A DNA stretch of 64,000 nucleotides from Piscicola geometra (taxonomy: Eukaryota > Annelida > Clitellata > Hirudinida > Piscicolidae), in the NCBI GenBank assembly GCA_943735955.1, contig OX030968.1:560001-624000 (forward strand), read 5' to 3'. A program made the translations under genes and the position numbers. Position 1 is the first letter of the stretch. Each line of letters begins with the position of its first letter. Below are positions 39,052-48,193 of the stretch, piece by piece. Under the pieces are notes generated by a model, which saw only the letters and a list, made by a program, of their open reading frames with translations, searched no databases and had not been told where the DNA came from.

Positions 39052-40241
39052 ACACACATACACACACACACACACAAACACACATACACACACACACACA
39101 CACACTCACACAAGCACACACACACACACACACATACACACACACACACTCACACACACACACACACACTCACACACGAACGCACACACACGCACACACA
39201 CAAACACACACACATACACACACACACACACACAAACCAACACACACACACACACAAACACACACACGCACACAGCAATGGTACTTGGACAAGCAGGCGC
39301 GTGTACGCAGGGACGACTTCTGCATGGGCGCGAAGAGACGGGAGGTGTTGTTGGTCGACTGCGCAGATGCCGTCCCCTCGCAAGTGTGGGTGTATGCCAA
39401 GGTGGGTGAGGGGGGGTATGCCAAGGTGGGTGAGGGGGGGTGTATGCTAAGGTGGGTGAAGGGGGGTGTATGCCAAGGTGGGTGAGGGGGGTGTATGCCA
39501 AGGTGGGTGAGGGGGAGGGGGTGCCAAGGTGGGTGAGGGGGGGTGTATGCCAAGGTGGGTGAGGGGGGGTGTATGCCAAGGTGGGTGAGGGGGGTGTATG
39601 CCAAGGTGGGTGAGGGGGGGTATGCCAAGGTGGGTGAGGGGGTGTATGCCAAGGTGGGTGAGGGGGGGTGTGCCAAGGTGGTTGGGGGGGGGGATGTCTG
39701 CCAAGGTGGGTGGGGGGGGTGTGTGCCAAGGTGGGTGGGGGGGGGGCGGTGTGTGCCAAGGTGGGTGAGGGGAGAAGGGGTTTATGAGGGAAGGAATGGT
39801 GGAATGGTGGATGGGGTTGTGGAGGGGTAGAGTGGGAGGAGGGGTAGATGATGGAGTGGAGAAAAGATGATGTTTGTGGTGTTGTTTTTGGTCAGATAGA
39901 TTCTGTTGGTTGTTGATTTCCTAGTTGACAACAAACTCTACAACCCTCCTCCAACCCCTCCCTCCTCCAATCCCTCCTCCAACCCTCCTCCAACCCCTCC
40001 CTCCCTCCTCCAATCCCTCCTCCAACCCTCCTCCAACCCCTCCCTCCCACAGAGCGGCCAACTCCGCAACAGCGCCACACACGACTGCCTCACAATCGTT
40101 CCGTCGTCACCACCAGCAGCAGCAGCAGCGGCCACCACTGAGCACAGCAGCAGGCTGGTGCTGGAGCGGTGCAGACAGCCATACGAAGCCCACTACCAAC
40201 GACAAGTGTGGTCGATGCACTGTCGCCACAAGAAGGAGTGA
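30783..40241 (+). CDS. Polypeptide N-acetylgalactosaminyltransferase A (GT27)
   Basis: Golgi type II membrane enzyme that starts mucin-type O-glycosylation (GalNAc to Ser/Thr). Fifteen exons join in phase to 646 residues: 30783-30921, 31048-31163, 31248-31347, 31486-31639, 31764-31933, 32375-32421, 32661-32778, 34762-34975, 35327-35444, 35831-35962, 36326-36379, 36905-37033, 37741-37875, 39276-39401, 40053-40241. Short basic N-terminus, then membrane anchor (residues ~11-30, [17 protein letters not shown]). Catalytic GT-A domain: [20 protein letters not shown]; manganese DxH in [49 protein letters not shown] (usual WGGEN has Ala here). Lectin domain: [26 protein letters not shown]. The last exon encodes a six-Ala run, [14 protein letters not shown]. 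Introns carry arrays that copy splice donors, plus the assembly gap. Confidence 0.97.
31170..31425 (+). repeat. CA run before and GT run after exon 3
   Basis: Intron 2 is a CA repeat ending at the exon 31248-31347 acceptor, and intron 3 begins at its donor with a GT repeat. The 100-nt exon is therefore flanked by complementary dinucleotide runs able to pair and loop it out. Confidence 0.9.
31934..32335 (+). repeat. G-rich minisatellite at intron 5 donor
   Basis: Starts at the donor with GTGTGAGGGGGGAAGGGGG-type repeats, then about eight copies of a 31-33-bp unit with GAAGTATGGGGGAGTGAG and TGGAGGGG. Confidence 0.9.
32766..34545 (+). repeat. 35-bp array amplifying the intron 7 splice donor
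   Basis: About 50 copies of a 35-bp unit made of the last 13 exonic bases (GAAGTGACCATGG) plus 22 intronic bases beginning GTGAGGAGGGG. Unit length is 34-35 bp with few substitutions. See findings. Confidence 0.97.
34986..35135 (+). repeat. CTGT tetranucleotide repeat, intron 8
   Basis: TGTCTGTCTGTC run with TTTG variants just inside the donor of exon 34762-34975. The intron's 3' end is CACCCACCC-rich. Confidence 0.92.
35445..35830 (+). repeat. Intron 9 with complementary G-rich 5' and C-rich 3' ends
   Basis: The 5' end repeats GGTGGGTGAGTGGG; the 3' end repeats CCCTCACCCACCCACCC. They are reverse complements over tens of bases. Confidence 0.88.
36078..36300 (+). repeat. (ATGG)n repeat, intron 10
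   Basis: About 220 bp GGATGGATGG with occasional GAGG, ending 25 bp before exon 36326-36379. Confidence 0.97.
37034..37600 (+). repeat. GGTGGGTGGTGGGTGGAGGAGA array, intron 12
   Basis: Begins exactly at the donor (exon end GGGGAG/GTGGGTGG) and includes many GGAGAGGTGGGTGG copies resembling that junction. Confidence 0.9.
37876..38095 (+). repeat. GGGATGGGTGGGTGTTGTG repeat at intron 13 donor
   Basis: About seven 19-20-bp copies starting at the donor of exon 37741-37875. Confidence 0.88.
38411..38485 (+). pseudogene. Possible degenerate copy of GalNAc-transferase A exon 14
   Basis: After an ACGCAG acceptor-like sequence, TGGTATTTGGACAAGGAACG resembles TGGTACTTGGACAAGCAGGC of true exon 14 (39276). 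The encoded [13 protein letters not shown] resembles [13 protein letters not shown]. It then diverges (no DDFC) and lacks a clear donor. It could be a decayed exon duplication or an unused alternative exon. Confidence 0.4.
38779..39275 (+). repeat. (CA)n microsatellite with assembly gap
   Basis: CA dinucleotides with GCACAC/TACACA variants run from 38783 to the exon 14 acceptor. Positions 38811-39010 are 200 Ns, a round-number gap, so the true length is unknown. Confidence 0.97.
38811..39010. other. Assembly gap (200 N)
   Basis: Unsequenced placeholder inside a CA microsatellite in GalNAc-transferase A intron 13. Confidence 1.
39391..39775 (+). repeat. ~25-bp array amplifying the intron 14 splice donor
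   Basis: About 15 copies of exon end TATGCCAAG plus donor GTGGGTGAGGGGG follow the genuine junction at 39401/39402. Confidence 0.95.
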
Positions 40242-41225
40242 AGGGAGCACTCGAATAGTTTTTTTTGGCCTTTTTTTAGAGTTTTTTTATTATTTTTGTT
40301 TTCATTAGGTTTTTTCATGATTTATTTTTTCTTTAGTTTTTTCCCACAAGTGTATTTTCATTGTTTTGTTCTCTCGCACGAGTCAAGACCAGATAGTAAG
40401 AATCCTTAATCTCGCAAATTGCAGGGTGGGTGCTTGAGACGACCTTTGCCCTCCTTCATTTGTCTTTCCTTCTTTCTAGGATAAGCCATCCATTCATGCA
40501 TCCATCCATGCATCCATCCATCCATGCATCCATCCATCCATGCATCCATCCATCCATGCATCCATCCACCCACCCACCCATCCATCCATCTATCCATCCA
40601 TCCATCCATCCATCCTTCCATCCATGCATCCTTCCATCCATGCATCCATCCATCTAGTCCACCTCTCTAGACATAATCCATTCAGCATACAAATGACATC
40701 ACTTTGAGGCTCTATTCATTATCTTTTTCTCTTTCATCCCCATCATTTTCCTCCTTTATCTGCACTTCTTGCCTTCAAATTATGTTTCCAAAGTTTTATT
40801 ATTCATCATTAATATTTGGATTTATTAATCATATTTTAATTTATTCATTCAATTTGTATTATTGAATTTATTATTATTAATCTTATCATTGTTTGTGTTT
40901 ATGTTATTCGTCCTTCTGCCACGTTTCACCTGAGTGTTGTTGTTGTTGAATATTTTTATTATTTTTATTTATTCATTCTGTTGTTATTGATTTTTTCTCA
41001 GAGCGCCAAGATGTATAATTCGTTGCTAGGCAAATAGGGTGTGAGTAACCAAGGCAACTTTCAGATTCATTTAACTATTTGTTAATATGCTTTGAATTAA
41101 TTATAATTTGTATATTTCATTATTATTGTTATTTTTATTGTTATTTACTTTTCGCAAAGGTATTTCACGGCCGTTAGTATTACCAGTTCACAGTCTTCAA
41201 GTGGTGGTCAAATCGTTCAAATCCA

Positions 41226-41275
41226 TTTTTGTTGTTGTTGTTGTTGATGTTGATGTTGTTAATGTTGATTTTGTT

Positions 41276-41309
<34 letters not shown>

Positions 41310-41326
41310 AGGTTGTTGATGTTGAT

Positions 41327-41387
<61 letters not shown>

Positions 41388-41448
41388 AGGTTGTTGATGT
41401 TGATGTTGTTGATGTTGATGTTGTTGCTGATGTTGTTGATGTTGCTGA

Positions 41449-41481
<33 letters not shown>

Positions 41482-41482
41482 G

Positions 41483-41516
<34 letters not shown>

Positions 41517-41545
41517 TCGATGATGTTGTTGATGATGATGTTTCC
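41226..41545. repeat. GTT/GAT trinucleotide repeat
   Basis: About 320 bp of GTTGTTGAT permutations; open in several frames but with no coding signature (pure Val/Asp or Leu/Met shadows). Confidence 0.92.
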
Positions 41546-42309
41546 GAGTTTCCACTCCTGCAGCGACTGAAGCGTTCATGGAACTTTTGGACATTTTTGT
41601 TTTTTGGTTTCGAAGCAGCAATATTCGTCTTTTATGAGTTCTTGTGGCAGTTTTGGCGCTTCATTAAAATGATATTTCAGTTCAATGCGTTTCTTTTAAC
41701 TTTATCATTTTAAACAAATACTAATATTATCCAATTGATTTCTTCTCACTTATTGATTTAGTATTTCCATGACGACTTTATGCATCGGTTCATGCACGTG
41801 TTTCCACGACAACACGCCTGCTCCATCCAGTCTCTCCAGCGCTACATAAATCATCTCGTCTGCATCTCAACTCTTTCTCGGAAATTAATTGTTCCATTTT
41901 GAGCAAATTAAGTTTTGATGAAGGAAAAGAAGATGGAATGTTTCATGAATCTTTGCGTTTATTAATTTATTTCGATTAATCAATAATAATAATTATTATT
42001 TAATATATAATTAATAATATTCTTTAATTTCTTTGGTGTCATCGCAATCTTACATTTCAGCTCATTAATCCTCGTGTGATGCTTAAGGGGCTGAACGACC
42101 AAGCATGCTGATGCTTGAGGCTAATTGCTCTATTATAACAATCAATTACAATTTAATTCAATTACTTACAATTATTTCGATAGTCCTCATCAAATTGTGC
42201 TCTAAAATCTTAAAACCATTTGTCGCTGTGTTCAAGATTTATTTCAAATCTTTTTATATTACTATATTTTAGGTAATTATTGATGATTGATTGGTAAGAT
42301 TATGATAGG

Positions 42310-42545
42310 TAATCATTCATTTTAATTGGTAATCATTTGTTTTATTTGGGAATCATTTATTTTAATTGGGAATCATTTATTTTAATTTGGAATCATTTAT
42401 TTTAATTGGGAATCATTTATTTTAATTGGGAATCATTTATTTTAATTGGGAATCATTTATTTTAATTGGGAATCATTTATTTTAATTGGGAATCATTTAT
42501 TTTAATTGGGAATCATTTATTTTAATTGGGAATCATTTATTTTAG
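42310..42545. repeat. 20-bp tandem repeat
   Basis: About 12 copies of TTTATTTTAATTGGGAATCA, with variants only in the first few copies, suggesting recent expansion at the right. Confidence 0.95.
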
Positions 42546-42639
42546 CAATGTCAAACTTCTTTCTTTGAATTTCAGCTCAGAGTGCCTTCAATCCATGAGA
42601 AATGTCCAGCTAACTTTTGATTAAACCTATTAAATAAAG

Positions 42640-43435
42640 GATATTCTGCTGGTATTACAATTGTAAAAATATTTCAGTTGTAAAGTCGTTACAATTGTAA
42701 AGATATTTCAGTTTTAAATTCGTTACAATTGTAAAGATATTTCAGTTGTAAAGTCGTTACAATTGTAAAGATATTTCAGTTGTAAAATCGTTACAATTGT
42801 AAAGATATTTCAGTTGTAAAGTCGTTACAATTGTAAAGATATTTCAGTTGTAAAGTCGTTACAATTGTAAAGATATTTCAGTTGTAAATTAGTAAAGTTA
42901 TTGCATGTAAAGAAATTACAGTACTAAAGTCGTTACCATTTTAAAGATTTAAAGTTGTAAAGTCGATAAAATAATTACAATTGGAGGTTTATTAAACTTG
43001 TGATGCATTACAAGATGCAAAGTTATTACAACTGTAAAGTGTTTACAGGATGCAAAGTCATTACAACTGTAAAGTGTTTACAAGATGCAAAGTCATTACA
43101 ACTGTAAAGTGTTTACAAGATGCAAAGTTATTACAACTGTAAAGTGTTTACAGGATGCAAAGTCATTACAACTGTAAAGTGTTTACAAGATGCAAAGTCA
43201 TTACAACTGTAAAGTGTTTACAAGATGCAAAGTCATTACAACTGTAAAGTGTTTACAGGATGCAAAGTCATTACAACTGTAAAGTGTTTACAAGATGCAA
43301 AGTCATTACAACTGTAAAGTGTTTACAAGATGCAAAGTCATTACAACTGTAAAGTGTTTACAAGATGCAAAGTGATTACAACTGTAAAGTGTTTACAAGA
43401 TGTAAAGTCATTACAACCGTAAAGTCTTTGAGATG
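42640..43435. repeat. Two related 34/35-bp tandem arrays
   Basis: 42650-42895: about seven copies of a 34-bp unit with GTTACAATTGTAAAG and ATATTTCAG. 43005-43430: about 12 copies of a 35-bp unit with TTACAACTGTAAAGTG and TTTACAAGATGCAAAG. Both centre on a TTACAAyTGTAA near-palindrome. Confidence 0.93.
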
Positions 43436-44656
43436 TACATTTATTGAAATTTGCATTCTTTCAAGTGCAATAGTATTACCCATTTCATCGTTCAACAATT
43501 ACAATTGTTACCGTTTGCAGTCATTACATTGCTTGTCATTACATGTAAAGAATTGTATACCTCTGATGATGATTATGATGGTGGTGATGATGATGATAGG
43601 ATGATGAAGCTAATGATGATGATGACGATGCTGATGATGATGACAATGCTGATGATGATGATTGTTACAGGCTCAAAAGTATATTGAGTTAGGTGAAAAG
43701 TCACTTCCTTCAAGTGTCTCTTGTGCTCAAATCACTGCATCTGCTGCTACAGACCAACTGTGGCCATTTAATTGAATGATAATTAATTCAAATAATTAAT
43801 CATTATTATATTCAATTATATATATCCTAATAAGGTATTTGTTGTAGCCTAGGGTGTACATTTAATTGTTATTTGATCCTTGTTAACCTCATCATCCCTT
43901 CATCCATCCAGCACACATCTTCCCTCCCATCCATCCAGCACACATCTTCAACAGCATTTCAGCAGCAACAACATCAGCATAATGTCTTCAAGAAGAACTC
44001 TTTACCGAGACATTCGCTGGCACTGCATCACTAGCTCTAGTATAACTAAATAATTTACTTTTATTTTTTTTAAACAGATTTATATTTTTATTCTTACTTT
44101 TTAAATATATTTATTTACTATTAGATATATTTTAGGTTATTAATACATATCTTTCCAAAATTATAATTTTAAGATTTTTCGAAGTTTTATAATATTTAAC
44201 TTTATTTATATTTTATGTTTTAACTTTATTTATATTTTATAATATTTTAACTTTATTTATGTTCCCATCTGCAAACCAAAAATGACACCAACTTAAGACG
44301 CACGGTAAGATAATTTTAGTTGTTCAAACTGAGCCTATATCGGTAAATTGCGCCACACAAATTGATTTATCATATTTTCATTTATTTAAATATAATATCT
44401 GGTCAATATTTAAAATTTAATAATAATAAAATCATTTCAAATTAAATCAATATAGTTTAATCATTTTAAATACAATAAGTATACTTTGATGTCATCTAAA
44501 TTATTAATAAATATATAAATTGTTGGAATTCGTTTGCTTTTAGTTCCTCCTATATTGTCGTCTGCTACAATGACTTCCCGATCGATTGGCTACAAATACA
44601 CACCAAAACCAGGAATTCACTTTCTTTTTAAAATATAATTTTTTTTAATAATTAAA

Positions 44657-44848
44657 GAACGTGTAGCTGAGTCGGCAACGACTCTCGGCTTGACCAATAA
44701 TGAAAGGTCCTAGGTTCAAGTGCAACCAATGCCCTAGTAACCCAAAGGCGCGAATGAAAATATGCAGCCTAAGTGGCCTGGAAGCCCGTTCGGGTTATAC
44801 GCCACTATAAGAATGCTCGTCATTATTATTATTATTATTATTATTAAA
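44657..44848 (+). mobile_element. tRNA-derived SINE, full-length-looking copy
   Basis: Pol III A box TAGCTGAGTCGG (matches TRGCNNAGYNGG) at 44664 and B box AGGTTCAAGTGC at about 44711 are correctly spaced. A body follows (AAATATGCAGCCTAAGTGGCC, CCGTTCGGGTTATACGCCAC), ending in an ATT trinucleotide tail (44821-44848). Related copies lie at 19188-19344 and about 54640-54690. Confidence 0.88.
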
Positions 44849-44999
44849 GAATTGAAGATTTCAATAGTAATTTCGAAAAAATGTGTCGTAGTGACGGCTT
44901 ACAATGATTTTGAGGAAATTGAATGTTGAAAAAACGAGAAAAAAGTCAGCAAAAATAGTGGAAAATAAGGGTATTGATTAAACTTGGCAACACCTTAGC

Positions 45000-45340
45000 A
45001 ACCACTATACACTTCATTAACAACCACTATACAATACACCAACCATACAACCACCACCACAATACAATAGAGTCTGTTGAATAGACCAACCATACAACCA
45101 CCACCACAATACAATACACCAACGATACAACCACCACCGCAATACAATACACCAACGATACAACCACCACCACAATACAATACACCAACGATACAACCAC
45201 CACCACAATACGATACACCAACGATACAACCAACACCACAATACGATACACCAGCCATACAACCACCACCACAATACAATACACCAACCATACAACCAAC
45301 ACCACAATACGATACACCAGCCATACAACCACCACTCCAC
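45000..45340. repeat. ~30-bp CA/ACC tandem repeat
   Basis: About nine copies of ACAATACAATACACCAACG plus ATACAACCACC. The long minus-strand frames over it are repeat shadows. Confidence 0.92.
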
Positions 45341-45527
45341 CCCAATCAGGAATCTAATCTGATTAACGAATGAACTCATTAACGCATGCCTATTCATAGG
45401 CTATTCATCAAGTATTTTTCGTCCATTTATCTAGTTCGTCCTGTTTAAGAATCCATCCCATTTGATATGAGCACAAATTCTAGTAACTTTAAAATCTGGG
45501 AATTATCATTATTGTTCGCCATTCAAA

Positions 45528-45592
45528 GTTGTGCAGCCTATTCTAGTTGTGCAGCCTATTCCAGTTGTGCAGCCTATTCAAGTTGTGCAGAC
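45528..45592. repeat. 17-bp tandem repeat
   Basis: Four copies of GTTGTGCAGCCTATTCC immediately before the dioxygenase-gene fragment. Confidence 0.88.
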
Positions 45593-45632
45593 TTGGCTGA
45601 ATTATCCAATGAGAGTTAGATTATTTAAAGTA

Positions 45633-45722
45633 GTGGGACAGGTATCATCATCATCGTCATCATCATCATCACCACCAGCAGTTCAAGCCACAAAGATGTC
45701 CCTATGGTTTGTATGCAGAGCA
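45633..45722 (+). pseudogene. Fragment of homogentisate dioxygenase gene (exon/intron/exon)
   Basis: GTGGGACAGGTATCATC matches the end of the dioxygenase exon 55730-55801 with its donor. An ATC-rich mini-intron follows, then AGTTCAAGCCACAAAGATGT and the rest of the first 12 codons of exon 55982-56070 (about 45 of 50 bases identical), encoding [14 protein letters not shown]. Because the intron is kept, this is a DNA-level duplicate, not a retrocopy. The remainder of the gene is absent. Confidence 0.85.
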
Positions 45723-45794
45723 GAGCTCGTCCGAGTTCGTTCTCAAGCAGGACCGTTTCTGAAACGGGGCGAAGGAACTTTTTTTAAAGGAAAG

Positions 45795-46320
45795 GGACCG
45801 TATATACAAATATTTGATATTGTATATACAAATATCTGGCATTGTATATACAAATATTTGATATTGTATATACAAATATTTGATATTGTATATACAAATA
45901 TTTGATATTGTATATACAAATATTTGATATTGTATATACAAAGATTTGATATTGTATATACAAATATTTGATATTGTATATACAAATATTTGATATTGTA
46001 TATACAAATATTTGATATTGTATATACAAATATTTGATATTGTATATACAAATATTTGATATTATATATACAAATATTTGATATTGTATATACAAATATT
46101 TGATATTGTATATACAAATATTTGATATTGTATATACAAATATTTGATATTGTATATACAAATATTTGATATTGTATATACAAATATTTGATATTGTATA
46201 TACAAATATTTGATATTGTATATACAAATATTTGATATTGTATATACAAATATTTGATATTGTATATACAAATATTTGATATTGTATACAAAAATATTTA
46301 GTATTTTATATACAAATATT
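45795..46320. repeat. 22-bp AT-rich tandem repeat
   Basis: About 23 copies of a unit with TATATACAAATATTTGATATTG (one base changed in a few copies). It starts about 70 bp after the dioxygenase fragment. Confidence 0.96.
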
Positions 46321-46775
46321 TGACATTGAAATTTGCTCCATTAAACACATACATATATGTCTTTAAAGGTTGAGTCATTGTTAGGTTGCAACTTCGTCAG
46401 CTGCTAATTTGGGAGATACACGTGATTTTAATTATACTATTACAAATAAGGATTAATGAAATAATAAAAATAAAATAATAATAATAACACTGAAACAGGA
46501 CAATATATGGTATAGTTTGCTTATAATGTAGAGGAAATATGAATATATATTATCATCCAAACATCTGTACCGACAGCATTACTTGAGAAACTTGTGTCAA
46601 GTTGTTGACATAAACGTTTTTAACTTTCAAACTATCCACTTTCTTCATTTAATCAAACTATACAAAATATATTTACCATTTAAATCAAAACTATTACGGC
46701 GTTTAATCACCTTTCAATTACTTGATAATTGAGCAATTATGCTTGGAAGGAGAGTTTTGTGAGAGGGAGGTTGTG

Positions 46776-47885
46776 ATGCGAGTATGTCCTTTCAGGAGAG
46801 TGGACGTGAAGGTCTGGTTGGCGTTGGTGGTGGTGGTGGCTGCAACGTTGTGGCTGCTGTCACACCTGCTCACCTCCCATTGCTCACAGCCACTCAGCCC
46901 AAACGCAGTGGCCACAAAAATGAAGCTGTTGCGACAATCACCACAGCCACAAAAGCTTTGCGTCAAGGACGGCAAACACCTCCCGCTACAGAACATCAGC
47001 GTTGGCAGCTTCTCGAGCGGCACTCCGATGATCCTGCACACCACGTGGAAAACGCAGAAGCTCCTCAACGAGCGGTGGGAGCGGATCGCGCAGAAGTGCC
47101 AAGAAGCCAACAAGCGCTTCACATTCTGCCACTGGGACGACGCTGAACTGGAGAGTTTCGTGGCGACCTACCACGCAGACTTCCTCGCCCACTTCCTCTC
47201 CTACCCCTACCCCGTCCAGCGGGCTGACAGCAGTCGCTACCTGCTGCTGCACCGCTTTGGTGGCTTCTACAAGGACACCAATATCGGCTGCAAGAAATCA
47301 TTTGAAAAACTCTTTGAGAAACTAAGTGCTTTTCGTTTGAGTGAATCCAAAAAAGAAACACACCCTCAACACTCCAACAACAATACTACTACTAAAACCA
47401 CTACTACTACTGCTACTACTACTACTAACACTACTACTACTACTATGACCCCCTTCAAAGCCATTCTCTACAAAGTGCCGCCCACTGGAATCGGAGCTGA
47501 TTTCCTCGCCTCGACGCCACACCACCCCTTCTTCGCCTTCCTCGTCAAGCACCTCAAACACCGATCCGTCAGCTACGGCCTGCCTTACCTCGACGTCCTG
47601 CTGGGCACTGGACCGCTGTTTCTCAGCGAGGCTCATCGGAGGTTCCTCGCTGATGAGCGTGTTGGAGACTCCGTCAAGCGGGAGATTGCCTTCATTCCCG
47701 CTGAGATTTTCAGCGATTGTTTTTCCTTCCATCTCGGTGGAACGTGGCATTGTGTCGATGGCGTAGTCATTTGGTGGTTGTATGACAACCAGTGGTTGCT
47801 TTTGAAGACGATTAGCTTTTTTTCTTTCTTTTTGCTGCTTTTGGTGCTTTTTTATCAAATTTATTTACGAAGGAAAAGTTGTTAG
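46776..47885 (+). CDS. DXD-family glycosyltransferase, IPC mannosyltransferase-like
   Basis: Intronless, 369 residues; ATG at 46776 is the first in frame. N-terminal membrane anchor (~11-32), glycosyltransferase sugar-binding domain (Gly_transf_sug, GT32): MILHTTWKT (85-93), CHWDDAELE (118-126), YPYPVQRADSSRYLLLHRFGG (143-163, basic/aromatic donor-site motif), YKDTNIGC (165-172), GIGADFLASTPHHPFFAFL (238-256), LPYLDVLLGTGPLFLS (269-284), and a C-terminal membrane segment (~341-362). Two membrane segments flanking this domain are typical of fungal SUR1/CSH1-type inositol-phosphoceramide mannosyltransferases. The usual D-x-D is D167-T-N169, so the second metal ligand is changed. Residues 201-226 are a Thr/Asn run encoded by ACT repeats. 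Sugar and acceptor cannot be inferred; Golgi location is likely. Confidence 0.85.
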   Translation: MRVCPFRRVDVKVWLALVVVVAATLWLLSHLLTSHCSQPLSPNAVATKMKLLRQSPQPQKLCVKDGKHLPLQNISVGSFSSGTPMILHTTWKTQKLLNERWERIAQKCQEANKRFTFCHWDDAELESFVATYHADFLAHFLSYPYPVQRADSSRYLLLHRFGGFYKDTNIGCKKSFEKLFEKLSAFRLSESKKETHPQHSNNNTTTKTTTTTATTTTNTTTTTMTPFKAILYKVPPTGIGADFLASTPHHPFFAFLVKHLKHRSVSYGLPYLDVLLGTGPLFLSEAHRRFLADERVGDSVKREIAFIPAEIFSDCFSFHLGGTWHCVDGVVIWWLYDNQWLLLKTISFFSFFLLLLVLFYQIYLRRKSC

Positions 47886-48193
47886 CAAGTTATGTGGCAG
47901 CTTCTTAAAAAGTAATCAGAGTTATGTAAATCCAAAGATTCGTCAGATTTGTAACACATTTCAACACTTTTCGTTCTTTCAACAACTTTTGAATACTTTT
48001 GGATCATTTGAATAATTTTCAAAGCACGAAACATAAATTATAGATTTTATTGAAAAAACAAAAAATAGGTAACAAAACATCTTGACGACTTATAATGAGT
48101 TTTGTCCCTTAATTTTATCAAAGCATATAACCTCATTTGAATATTCCCTTATAACACCAATAACATTCTAATTATGCTTTTGATATGCACATT

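Larger units (their letters stand above)
40242..46775. other. Large intergenic region
   Basis: AT-rich, repeat-dense. ATCC repeat (40490-40655), GTT/GAT run (41226-41545), five tandem arrays, one SINE, one dioxygenase-gene fragment. A very short ORF at about 43982 (MSSRRTLYRDIRWHC, 24 codons) follows a GC-rich patch but has no other support. No other gene recognised. Confidence 0.6.

Noticed and set aside
42310..43435. CRISPR-like array of regularly spaced repeats
   Set aside because: There are no unique spacers; these are head-to-tail tandem repeats in a eukaryotic genome.
44657..44730. A functional tRNA gene
   Set aside because: The A and B boxes are there but no cloverleaf or CCA-proximal stem closes, and the unit repeats elsewhere with a shared body and tail: a SINE.
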